From Albifimbria verrucaria (taxonomy: Eukaryota > Ascomycota > Sordariomycetes > Hypocreales > Stachybotryaceae), in the NCBI GenBank assembly GCA_020081605.1, contig JAHREC010000017.1, forward strand, positions 1 through 64,000: DNA of 64,000 nucleotides, read 5' to 3'. Of this stretch, positions 21,526 to 33,649 are shown in pieces; the first letter of the stretch is position 1; every line of letters starts with the position of its first letter. The translations under genes were made by a program, and so were the position numbers. The notes beneath the pieces were generated by a model. That model saw nothing but the letters and a program-made list of their open reading frames with translations, did no database searches and was not told the DNA's origin.

Positions 21526-23469
21526 TATATAGGTTTCTTTCCTATAATAAAATCCTTAGGAATTTCTAACTTAATAACTCTATCTTACTATAATAAACCC
21601 TGAATAAAGATAGCTAATCTTAGTTACTAGTGAGAAGGGTACTATCTATCTATACTATACTATCTTATAATAATTAATTAAAACTAGTAACCTAGCTATA
21701 GGGGGGACTGACTAGAATAAAATATTACTCAGTATAGCCTACTATAAAAAGGGCTTAATCGATAATAGATAAAATAATATAAATAGGCTAAGCTATAATA
21801 GTTAATATTAGTAGCCTACTATATAGAGCCTTTATTATAAATTCTCTCTGATATATATATACTAATAGAATCAAGCTAGAATATATTTAAATAAAGGATT
21901 TAATAATAATAATAAATACTAAATAGTAAATAGGATATAGAATAAGGCTAAGGCTAGCTATAGATATAATTCCTAAGAATAATTTTATTAGCTTTATAAA
22001 GAGTATAACTCTATAATATTTCTATATATTACTCTTTATACTTTATAATAGATTAGTATTCTAGGAAGGCTAGTATATAATTAAGTATAATCTATATACT
22101 ATCCTATATTATTTTTATTCTATAATATTATTTAAATAAAATTTTCCTAACCTTAAATATCTAGCCCTATCCTTCGAAGGTAAATCCACTTAATATTAAT
22201 TTTATTTATTAAACTATTCTGATAGTCTAAGTAATATATATAAATCTATAATTATACCTTCTAGGAATAAAGAGAGCTTTTATAATATTATATCCTTAAG
22301 CTTATTAGTAATACTAGGATAATAAAATCTTTTAAGCTTACTTTTTATAACCTAAATAATTTATAGAATTATTTATTTAAAGATATTTTTAATAATTTTT
22401 AGAATTTATTATTAATAATTTAGGTTAATATAATAAATAGGGAAATATATACTTATTTTTCTTTATATTTAGTTCTTATAAATTCCCTTATTTTATTATA
22501 TTTCTTATTAAGTATATTATTATTTTTTTAACTCTAAACTTCTAATATATCTTTAACCCTATAATATTAAGTATATTATTATAAGATTTTTAGTTTAATA
22601 AGAATTATTCTTATTTAGGTATTTAATTCTCTGAGGCTAGACTATATAGAGTTAAAGACCCTAGGTTAATAGAGTATATAATAGTATATAACCCTAAAGA
22701 GTATACCTATTAAAGATTAATAGGTTTCTATAAGAAGGAGAAGGGTTAGTATAAAGTAGTATCCTATTAACTATACTAAGGGCTATCCCTAGGGGTATAT
22801 TTAGAGGTATTTCTAAGGCCTAGTAGATATTATTAAGAGTTAATTTGCCTTTATAGAAAATAGCCTTATTTAATAATGATATTATAGTAGCTATAGAGAA
22901 TCTAGCTTAAAGATAATAGCGATATAACCTATAGATCTATAATTAAAAATATATTATAGGTAACTCAGAGAAATCTAATTGAATTAGAATATAGAAGGCT
23001 ACTATTTAAGCTTAAAAATAGATTTTTATAATTTATTTAAGCTAAGCTATTACCTTTATGCTTTTATAGATATTTATATTAATACCTTCCTACTTAGGTT
23101 TATATTTAATTATATAAATAGCTTTCTATCTAGCTTTATATAAGGCTCTAAGCCTAGCTTAATATCTAGCTTTACTCCTACTTATCTATAGAATATTAAT
23201 CTCTTTAGTTACTATAGTTAAAGTAATAATAAAGCTTAGCTAGAGGAGTCTTTATAGTAGGTAAATTACTTAGATATTAAAATAATCTATAAGAAATATA
23301 TAGCTTAACCTAGTGAGTAGGCTATATAGCTTAATATTTATTATAGATAGTATAGATTAAGGAGGCTTAGGTTAATACTATCTATATTAAATATATTAAT
23401 ATAAAGAATACTTAGTTTTAAGTAATAAAGGGATTTGCTTAATTAGGTAGGCTATATAATTAAATAATA

Positions 23470-23645
23470 CTTTTAGCTTCATGCCTAGCCCTATATCTAA
23501 TATTATATCTAGCTTTAGCCTTAGCCTTATTACCTAGAATTAATACTATACCTAGCTTTATACTCAGCCTTAAGCCTAGCCTTAAGCCTAGCTTTATACT
23601 TAGATTTAAGCTTAGCTTTATACCTAGAATTAATTCGATAGATAA
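23470..23645. repeat. Degenerate CCTAGC/CTTAAG repeat inside AT block
   Basis: Words CCTAGCTTTATAC, CCTTAAGCCTAG, TTTAAGCTTAGC and ACCTAGAATTAAT recur several times within about 175 bp, including a near-duplicate of CCTAGCTTTATACTCAGCC and CCTAGCTTTATACTTAGAT. A second weaker cluster lies at 23,100-23,180. This is probably the remains of a short-period tandem repeat of the mutated element. Confidence 0.55.
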
Positions 23646-26600
23646 TATATATATTTAATATAAGATATATAACTTATATTATATAAATCTATAGACTATT
23701 TTCTTCCTCCCTGCCTTAGAATATTTTATATTCTAATACTATAGATTAAGGCTTTAAATAATAAATAATAAAGGTTTAATAGAATATATTTTTAATAATA
23801 TAATTAATTAATAATTTATTATTTTCTATATTCTATTACTAATCCTGCTGCTAGCCTGGATATAATATTAGCTATAAAGCAAAGATATAAAATACTTATA
23901 ATTAATATAAAATTAAAGGAATACTAGCTTAGAGTTAGGTATACCACCGCTATACTATAATAGAACTATATATTAATTTTAATAGGCTACTAATATATCC
24001 TATCCTTATTAACCCTAACTAGTTATTAATATTAAGCTAAGTATAGCTATAGTGTTTTTTTAGAGTATATAATCTGATTATTTATTATAATTATTAATAA
24101 TAATTATATATTTTATATATATATTACTATATATATTTAAATATTACCCTTATCCTCTTTTACTTTAATCTTATTTAAGAAACCCCTGCTCTAGAGGGCG
24201 CTTTTATATCTTCAATTATTAATAATAAAGAATAATTATAACTATAAATAAAAATACTTTATTCTTATATAATATAAACCCTTTTATTAAACTTAATTAA
24301 ACTATATTACCTTTAGGTTCGAATAGTATAATAATCTTTATTCCTACTATAAATTATAGCTATAATCCTCAGAGAAATTATAAGGGTTTTTATAAAGTGA
24401 ATATATTATATAATATATAGATTTAAGATATATAATCGAATAATAATATAAGACTCTAATATCTAAGCCCCAGGGGTTTATTAATATTACTACCTCTAAT
24501 AAATAATCTATATTACTTTTAGGAATATTAGTCTATTAATTATTTATTTAATTATAATTAAGATTAATAATCTTAGGGTTTCTAAGAATAAGCAAGCTAA
24601 TAAAGTCTATTAAGAAAGTTTATATAAGCTAAAATCTTTTATTAAGCAGGTATATAATAAATATATAAATATAAGATTATTTACTAAGCTATAAGTCTGC
24701 TAGATTAAGCACCTATAGTAATAGCTATTTCTAGTTTATATAATATTTAATCTATAGCTAATTCTATTCTCTTAGACTTATATAGAATCTATTAATACTT
24801 TATTTATTTCTATTCTTATTATTCTATAAGCTATAATAAATAATAATTAATTAAAATTAATAACCTAATCAGGGCCTTATATAGGAGATTTACACTAGAT
24901 TAAGGAAAATATACTTTTATTTAATAATAAATTAATATCTTTTAACCTATACTCTATCTATACTTCTGAATACTATTATAATAAACTTATCTAGATACTT
25001 TTATAGCTAGTTTAATTATAATTAATTTTAATAAAGATAATCTTCTAATTGAAGTTAATAATCCTCTAGGTATAAACTAAGCCTCTAGGTCTCTATATCC
25101 ACCTACCTTAATAGGCTTAGTATCCGATTTATAGTATAGAATTTCTTTAATATAGCTAGTTAATATAATTAATTAATAATATATAGGCTTATTTTCTTAA
25201 TCTTTATATTTATTTTCTTTATTATTTTCTTCTTTAGCAGGATATTATTTCTATAATACTTATTAAATAAATTAAGCTCTAGGAACTATAATATTCAAGT
25301 TATAAAAGCTATAATAATATAACTTAATTCCTTCTTTCTCCCTACTACTTCGAATTATATTTTTTTATTATAACTTAAGGTATAGTAGATAATACTGCTA
25401 TAGTTAATATAAGTATTAATATAAGGTTACAGCATTAATCCCCTTCCTAATTAATATAAGGAGGCGATAGTATACTATCTAATAATAATTTACTATTATT
25501 AATACTCCCTCCTATTTATAAGTTTTATATTGCTTATTAAAGCTATCTAGGATAAGCTTAGATATTTTCTAAAATAGTATATAGCAACTAAAATTAATAA
25601 TTTCTTATTATATTCTCTTAAATATCTACTCCTTTATCTTTATTTATATATTAGCCTTTATAATAAGTCTCTTTAGGCTATTAAATATTACTATAATTAA
25701 TTATTTTATCTTTACTATTCTAATAAGTTATACTACCTACCTACTTATAATATAGCTACTATATAATCTCAGTGCCTATACTATATTAATAGAAGCTATT
25801 ACTATAGTTAGAGTATTCACCTAGCTATCTCTACTAATATTACTAGATTTAATATACTTAATAGTATTTTAAATAATAATAAATTATATTGCTTATTTAC
25901 TTATAATTACCTAGCTTACTATAGTATCTATAATTTTATATACCTTAAATATTTTTATTATAAAATTATACTATACCTTATTTAAGGTATAGATAATACT
26001 TAGGATACTATTCTTTATATTATAAAATAGCTTATTATAGTATTTATTAAATTATTAATTATTATAGGTAGGTAAATAATATTAAGCTATTAATTATATA
26101 TACTTTAGATTAAAGGGTTCTTTATTCTCTTCCTAAGCTTCTAGTAACTTATCTATATACTTAGCCTACTATATATTAATAATCTTACTGCTATATACAC
26201 TATAGTTTAGTATATAATAAATATTTAAGGCTATAAATATTATTATCTATAGTATCTATATTTTATAAAATATATTCTTAAGGAAGTATATAATAATTTA
26301 TAAATTATATATACCTTAGCTCTCTATTTAACTAAACTATATTTAATTATATTAATTAACTATAATAATAATATTATAATAATAACCTAAAGCTATTATA
26401 TATAGAAGGATCGGTTGCTTCTGCCTACTATACTTATATAGCTATATTATTAAGTTTATTCTATCTACTCCTCTTAAAAGTTAAGTATAATAGATAAGAT
26501 AAATAGCTAACCTCCTATTAAAAGGCTATTTATTATTAATAAAGGCTTAAGTATAGTCTTAGGTAGAACTTAGGGATTATTAATAAAGTAATAACTTCTT

Positions 26601-28800
26601 AGCTAATTAAGTATAACTATACTCTTATAGATTACTAGGTTAAGACCTTTATCTCCCTAGCTAGAACCGCTATTCTATTTTATATATAGCTATATTAAAG
26701 ACTTTTATAAATATATAAAGAACCCTAGAAAAAACTAAAAGGCTAAAGTATTATAGAATTATAGTATACTTAGCAGGCTTTTTAGATATAATTATATAAT
26801 CTAAAAGATAAGTTCTAGGATTATAAAAAAATTCTATTGCTTAATAATTAATTATACTATTTAAATAATAATAACCTACTCTATCTAGAACGCTATTTAC
26901 TCTTATAATATAATAGCCTTTATATAAGCTCTTTTTATATATATAGTATAGAGGCTTCTAGTTACTTAGGGGTTCGCTTATTATATAAATTATAAAGTAA
27001 TTATATATTTTTATTCTATATATACACTAGGCTATAGCCCACTTTTAATAATAATAAGGCTAAGGTAGCTATTATTATACCCTTCATAGTTAAAAGGTTA
27101 TCTCTTCTATACTAAAAAGCCTATTTTAAGCTGCTTAAATAACCCTAGGAGCTTCTGAATAAAATAATATTATAGCTATTATTTTAAAGGCTTATATTAT
27201 TATATAGAACTATAAGAAGGTCGCTAAGAAACTCCAGTAGCCTCTTAAAGAAGAAGTTTCTATAATAAGAATAAAATACTAAAGGGTAGAATATAGTTTC
27301 CTATAGGTTACTATATACTATAGCTACCTAGGACCTATTAGCGAGTAGGTATAGAGCTTTTCTTTTATTATCTATATCTTTTACTCCTATTTATATTATT
27401 AAGGATCTATTAAAATAATAAATATTAATTACTATAGTATAAAATACCTATAGAATATTCTTAAGTTTATACTTTCTTTTTAGTTTCTATTAAAGTATAT
27501 TAAGCTTATTAGAATATAAGCTTTTTATATATCCTTAGTCTTTAGAGGCTTAACCTATAAACTCTTTTCTTCCTTATTATTTAATTCCTTACTAAGTTAA
27601 TGCTTACTTAATAATATTAATCTTACCTTAAATATATTTTTATTAATATCCTTCCTTTGTTTTTTTATAAATAATAAAATATTTTTTATATTATCCTTAA
27701 TTATATTATTATTATTTTCTTTTTATTATCTATACTTTTTATTTTATTATTATTATTATTCTTACTCTTACTCTTACTTTTATATTTATTTACTTAGAGT
27801 ATAGTTATATAAAGAAAAGCTTTTATTACCTTATTAATCTATATTAATATATTAATATTATAATTATAAATATAGAAGGCTAGCTAATAATTAGCCTAAA
27901 ATTAATTATAGATATATATATCTAAGAAAATATTCTATTATACTATAAATAGCTCCTAAAATATTATTTATTTCTTAAATATAATATTTTATAATTAATA
28001 ATCTTTTAATATTTAATATAGTTTAACTCCTCTTTAAGCAGTATACTATCAAGGAAAAGTTCCTTAATATACTTTAATAGAGCCTTAGTATAGTCTTTTT
28101 ATAGTATACTCTAATAACTATCTAGTATTAAGCCTAGCTAACCCCTTATATATAATATAGATAATTTAAGTATTTCCTATTAAATAGGATATATAATTAA
28201 GAATTATATCTTATAAAAGGCCCCAGTAGCTAGGCAAAATATATAGTTTATAAGCTTAAATAGGAGGCTATTAATAATATATATTAAGCTATATAGGGCT
28301 ACCTAATACTATAGGGTAAAGGTAATATTATTAAAGAAGGAGCTCTAGCTTATAATAGCCTATAGAGGATTATTAATAATACTAACTATATTTAAGTAAA
28401 AAATCAAATAATATTTATCTATAATACTTATAGGCTTAAACCTAGCTAATTATTATCTATAATCTATTATATATTTATACTAAAGTATATCTAGCGCTTA
28501 AATAATATTAAAATCTTTAGCTATTATCTATACTATAAAATCTTTTCACTATAAGGTTTATAAGCCTCTATATTATATACTCAGGTTAGGTATATATATA
28601 TTTCAGCCTATTAACCCCTAATCTATATAGTATTTTAAGCTCTATTATATAAATACTCATAGAACTATTCTCTCCTATACTTACTATATCTATATAAAAC
28701 CTATTATTTAATTTATCTTCTATAGGCATTATTATATTAACCTTACTAATTAAATTACTATCTTTAGGCTTATAACTAGCCTCTATTAATAAAAAAATTA

Positions 28801-29269
28801 CTACTTAAACCGAGAAAGCGCTGCTAAGGCCACCAAATCAGGCGGAAAGTGCCGCCATTTTAGCAGGCTCCAGCAGTGTGGGCTATCTGGCAGTAGAGGT
28901 CGTGGGCAGGTACTAAATACTTCTCTGAGCTGCCTGGGCATCTACTCAAGGGGCACCCTTGCGCTAGAGGACCCATATTTCCAGGGACTGGCGTGAGCTA
29001 GGACATTTTTCACCTTCTAGCTTTTTGCCTCGTGTTTCCCACTATCCATAATGTATTCATCCACCGTCCAGAAGTGGCCGATGGGGGTTAGACTGGTTGG
29101 AATGGTCTCCACCATTGAATGGCCCAAATGGCCGTTATCCCATGTAACCGGCCGCTCCCTCTCTGTTTCCCGACTGATGTATCCTCACACTCTCGTTTCG
29201 CTCGAAAGAGCCATACATCTCAATCATCGCGCTTGATCATCATTTCGGAGCTTAAATATTCGTTATACA
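28801..29269. other. Promoter-side flank of DUF3435 gene
   Basis: Base composition returns to normal abruptly at about 28,805. There is no supported gene; a 61-codon + frame at 29051-29236 has no motif. The region would hold the promoter of the recombinase-like gene starting at 29270. If that gene is a captain of a large mobile element, the element's 5' end should be in this interval or at the AT boundary. Confidence 0.4.
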
Positions 29270-31946
29270 ATGTCTCACGTAATTACATCCTCATATACCC
29301 GACGGACTACAACGGCCTTCATTCAGGAAAGCAACGCCGCCTTCCTTCAACGCTTTGTAGCACAAGAGGCAAATAATCGAGCTGCCAAGCAGAAGCCGAC
29401 ACTCTCGGTTGAACAACATGCCTCTCATCGGGCGCAGTTGAGCAAAGTCCGCTTCATTAAGCCAAAATACTCCCACGAAACGGAGATCAATGTCAGCGGG
29501 ATCTTTAGGAAATGGAAGCGGTAAGTACATATATCTTACGGGCTATGCGAAGCAACTCGCCTGTTTCTGACATCCAGAGGGCTGATATATTCGGACAACC
29601 TAATAGATATTGTGAGGATCTGCATGTTGGCGATTGGGAGTTGACCATCAAGAGTTTGAAGCGCGAGACGACACAGGACTTCTTCCTCTACATTTGTGAA
29701 AATTCGAAGATTAAATCATGGGCCACTGGCGAAGAGTACATCAGACAATTCCAGCAACTATATACCACCGTCACTGGTCAGTACATGGATCGGAATGATG
29801 CCAAGGAGGTATACAAGGTGTGTAGATGCTTCGAGTCCTGCATAAGGCGTATAACCCATTTGGCCTCTAGGTAGCTGATATCACATAGTATTACCGATGT
29901 GTTCTTATCCCTCGGTTTGGTCATCGCCCTCCAAACATGGACGGAAAACCGGTGCTGAACGTGGATAACTTGCTTGTTATCTTGACTTTTAACATTGCAT
30001 ACGATCTCAGTATTTTCCTGGCGAACGCCATCGCATACAGCTCACTTGCTGCTACCAAATCCTTTGCTATACTGGAGCACGACCAGCTGAGCTTGTGGAC
30101 GGCGAACGGAAGAAGCCAAAGGATGGATCGACTGAGGAGCTTTTTGGTCGAAAGGTCGTCGAGGCTCCTCCACCTGCGTCAGACGGTGGCGAAGATAAAT
30201 GCGAAGACAGAACCGAGAATCAAGAGTTGGCTCTTGACAAAGACTCACAGCTTGTCGAAAGTCTACTGTCTCAGGAAACCGTGGCACGTGGGAGACCGAA
30301 GGCTCTCTGTTACGAGGACATTCTGATGATGATTGTGCGGCACCCCGTAACTGGGCGTTGTCTCCCAGCGATGGCTATCAAGTTTATTCATCACAAGGAG
30401 CAGACAACAAGCCAAAGCCGTATTTTTCTCTCTCTTGACGCTGAAGTCTAATGACTAACTTGAATCTGAAAGGACTATTTTCTTTTTCACTCCGACGAGG
30501 AAAATTATCTTCTGCGCCCTATCGACAATGCTCTCTCTCGCTCTGCACGATAAAGCGTTTGATGCGCCGAGCTTGACAGATGCATCAGCAATATTCAGCA
30601 AGCAACCACCACGCTTCCAGCAATGCATTCCTCTTCGATGGAAGCAATCTATGTTGAAAATCCCCGTTTTTCGTCGGTATCGAGGGCGACGCTCTCGGGA
30701 GTTGAGGCTATGTTATACTCTAAGCTCAGGGATGATATGGGTCAGCAAAGCCTTGATTCAGGACACGAAAAGAAATGGACTCCCAAATTTGCAAGACGAG
30801 GCGCCTCGAACGCTGCTAATGGTATGCTCAGCACTCAGATCATCTACATCCGACAAAAAGCTCGTTTCCGAGGTTTATAATGACATGCTGACATGTCGTG
30901 GTGTAGGCGATGCACCAGACCCTGTGCGTGACCAAATGATGCGTCACGACCCTCAGTTTGCCACGTTTCATCACGCATATCTGAACGAGATTGCCAACTT
31001 CGATATGCAAAATGCTTTCCTGGAGGAAGAGAAGGAATGTCAGCTTTTCCGACTCTTTGCTCATGTTAGTCTCACACGCGATCCTCGAGCGACAGCGGAT
31101 ATGGTTCCTGAGGAGGTATGGGCTAACCTCGCACCTGACCCTGAGATTGTCGGGCTTGAGGAGGAGCGAGCCCGGCTCAAGCAGGGCCACTATCGAATTG
31201 AAGGTCACGAGTACGAGGAAAGGATCCGGCAGCTGACTAATGAGATTCGCACCAAACGTGCGCAGCGTGACAAGCAGGTCGTCAAGGACTACCGCGAGTA
31301 TTACTTCTACCACCGTCCTACCTGGGACATTGAAAGACAGGCGCGTGGCGAGGAAGAGGAAGAATATATTGAGCCTACAATCAATGTTTCCATTCCAGAG
31401 CGGGTAAAATTGGCGGAGATTCTTTGCCATCAAACTGACAGCCTTTCCGAGGATTTCATCCTGCGACAGAGAATTGAGGCTATCAACCTGATGGTCGCGC
31501 TCTGTGATAAGAGAGAGACAGTAAGGCGCGATCGGACTCAACACAAAATCACGGCTAGCGCAGCCATTGAGACTCAGCTAGCAGAGCTGGACATGGGTCT
31601 TGTCGTTGACCCTTTCCCTCTTCTTATGCATGGGGCCCAATGCCCGGATTGTATCGGTGATGAGCGACTTTCGCTGCAGGAGCGCTCTTTCATGTATTGT
31701 CGGCCTACCGTCATGAATGACCATTTTGACCGCCAGCATCTAATAAGGCGCGAGCAGGCCGAGCAAAATGGGGAAAAGATTCGGTGCGAGCATCCCAAAT
31801 GTCGTAATCTCAAACTTGAAAGTCTAGATGCGTTCCGTTGCCACGTGTTGAAAGTCCACGGTGTGGTCTTGCGGTCATCGGAGCAAATTGAGCAAAGACG
31901 TCAGCGGAAGGCAAGATATCGGCAAATGGTTAAAAGCAGGTGCTAG
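29270..31946 (+). CDS. DUF3435 tyrosine-recombinase-like protein with C2H2 finger
   Basis: There are five exons with clean introns at 29521-29579, 29818-29888, 30420-30472 and 30822-30906 (GTAAGT, GTGTGT, GTATTT and GTATGC donors). Three single-base losses (near 30,012 in TTTT, 30,397 in GG, 30,676 in GG) break the frame. Restoring them gives exons summing to exactly 804 codons. The catalytic part matches DUF3435 (FluG-domain) proteins: KPVLNVDNLLVIL; box I Arg in YTGARPAELV; LCYEDILMMIVR; box II in KFARRGASNA; then VRDQMMRHDPQFATFHHAYL with the His and the likely Tyr nucleophile. The C-terminal half is a charged coiled coil, then a zinc finger (CEHPKCRNLK...CHVLKVHG). DUF3435 is the family of Starship captain recombinases, but many members with C-terminal zinc fingers are not proven captains. 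The likely role is DNA cleavage and rejoining. Confidence 0.85.
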
Positions 31947-32270
31947 CACGGTTTCCAATGTAATACAGTCATGTGTGTCCAATCTCAACGCTATGATGTT
32001 CAGCATTCGATTCTTTCTGACCACAAAGTGATGGTGAGGCGATTCTCTTTGATGGCGCTCCACTATTGATTAGGAAGCTGATTTACCCCGCTGGGCTATA
32101 AAGACCCTGTACCTCTCTATGAAAGTTTGGGCAACCTCAACAGAAACCCTCCCGTGAACTTCACCCTCAACCCTCATGGCCCAACGACTCATCCAGCGTG
32201 GTCACCGTCAACCTCCCGGCCGCTGTCTCAAAGGACCTACAACTATAAAATTCAAATCTTATCAATGCAC

Positions 32271-33010
32271 GATGTCTTCCTTGCCCAACGAGATTATTGC
32301 CGCTATTTTGGGATCGCTCCCAGTTCTGTATAGCCTTAGCTCGGCTTTGCACGTCTGCCCCAGATGGTACAACATCCATGCCGCTAGCCACGGTCAGATG
32401 TCGCGTCTTCTTTTCACAAGAATTTGCATGCGTGTGCAATATCACTAATTTGGGGAGGTTTTTGGAACTTCATTGTCGCCACCAACGAGCCATTCATGCA
32501 TCGACTTCATGTGAGCACATGATCGTGGAGGCATGGTCCTTGTACATGAACCGGCAATTAGAAGCAATACTTTTTCCAATTTGGATGGCTTTGGCTAAAA
32601 CATGGGACCGGGTGGTTGAGATAGCCCTGCTCCCTTGGTCATCCCCACCTCGGCATGCTGCGGGGAATTCAATCCAGTGGTAACCAAAATTACTCATTGT
32701 CGATGAGCGGCTTCTCAAACTGACGACAGAGGAAACAGAGCGACGCTCAATCTTAAGTGGGTTTGGAGCATTAACCTCAGTCGGTCATTCTTGGAGACCA
32801 AGATTTATGGAGGTTCTAGTCAAGAAGAAGCACATAATTATCCAAACTCAGAGGAGCAGTTTAGGCAAATGGCCTTGTTTTTTATTCAACTATCCTCGAC
32901 TGCCATTTGAGACTGTTGAAAATCTCCCAACTACAGAGGTATCGGAGCTTGACAGCCAGTATTGGGACGAATTTGGTCGGTTCAGAGGGTGGAACGATGA
33001 GGCATCATGA
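32271..33010 (+). pseudogene. F-box protein, decayed or frame-broken
   Basis: The start MSSLPNEIIAAILGSLPVLYSL followed by SALHVCPRWYN is an F-box: Leu-Pro at the start, the hydrophobic helix, and the conserved Cys-Arg-Trp end. F-box proteins bind Skp1 and recruit substrates to SCF ubiquitin ligases. The reading then changes frame (near 32,440 to a frame with ALAKTWDRVVEIALLPW, and again near 32,690) and ends with YWDEFGRFRGWNDEAS at 33010. The total would be about 245 aa. I cannot decide between missing bases and true decay; some frame changes may be introns. It has no leucine-rich or WD substrate domain that I can see. Confidence 0.5.
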
Positions 33011-33112
33011 TGTAGAATTCGCCTAGGTTCGTAGGCGCAATTAGTAACTATTAATTACATAGATAGTCAACATCTAATAATGACATGAATAGTTTAAACA
33101 ATTATTGTTAAT

Positions 33113-33640
33113 CTATTGAAGATGAGTCAATGTATTGTAGTTAGGCAACTCGTATGATGAGTGATGGACCTTAAAGAAAGCAATCATATCCTTTTCAACT
33201 GAAGAGTCAGCTAATGCAAGCAAATTTGTTGAACAAGATTTGGACTCAGGATTTTCTGGTATTGGTGGCCCAGTTGAGCTTAACAAATCACCTCCAAAAT
33301 ACCAAACAACTGCTGAGATGGTGTGAAACCTCTTGTGCATTCCATTTTTATCGAGCTTATTCCCAATCCGGATCCTCCTCTAGTGAAAAGTTTCCCAGCT
33401 GATAGCTTATGGTATTCAAACTCGTCAATGTCTTCTAGTATCGACATGTATCCAGCAAAATATATGGTCAAAGAGTGTGTATTATTGGCTGGAGTATGTT
33501 GGCTTTGCAGCTCATCCACTTACCGCCTTCCATTTCCGGCAATTATTTTGAGCTCCAGAGAGCTTACCGCCTTCTATATGCGGTTAAATTTATCTGAGCC
33601 AAATGCTCCGCACAGTGTCCGACTTTTAGACTGAAATGCG
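33113..33640 (-). CDS. Unknown protein, multi-exon or frame-broken
   Basis: Two collinear minus-strand segments join well. The first has YFAGYMSILEDIDEFEYHK, LFTRGGSGLGISSIKMECT. The second has ISAVVWYFGGDLLSSTG and EKDMIAFFKVHHSSYELPN, ending at 33113. GTAAG donor-like sites occur near 33,525 and 33,575, so upstream exons are likely. I do not recognise the family. Confidence 0.35.
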
Positions 33641-33649
33641 AGGAGTCAA

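Larger units (their letters stand above)
18999..28800. repeat. AT-rich, RIP-mutated repeat block (about 9.8 kb)
   Basis: Both strands are closed by stops throughout; no frame reaches 60 codons in 9.8 kb. C and G survive mainly as CT/CC and AG/GG (CCTAG, AGCTA, TTAGG words), while CA, TG and CG are very scarce. That is the expected outcome of cytosine-to-thymine change at CpA and CpG, that is RIP in both orientations. The block must be degraded transposable elements. One part (21226-21525) can be matched to an unmutated repeat at 10.2 kb. Edges are sharp: microsatellites on the left, and a return to normal composition at about 28,805 (ACCGAGAAAGCGCTGC). It probably carries H3K9 methylation and DNA methylation; this is inference. 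Confidence 0.92.

Noticed and set aside
18999..28800. Hidden genes or a centromere-like function in the AT-rich block
   Set aside because: All frames are closed and the C-to-T context pattern plus the matched clean repeat explain it as RIP-mutated transposons; a centromere this close to a telomere is unlikely.
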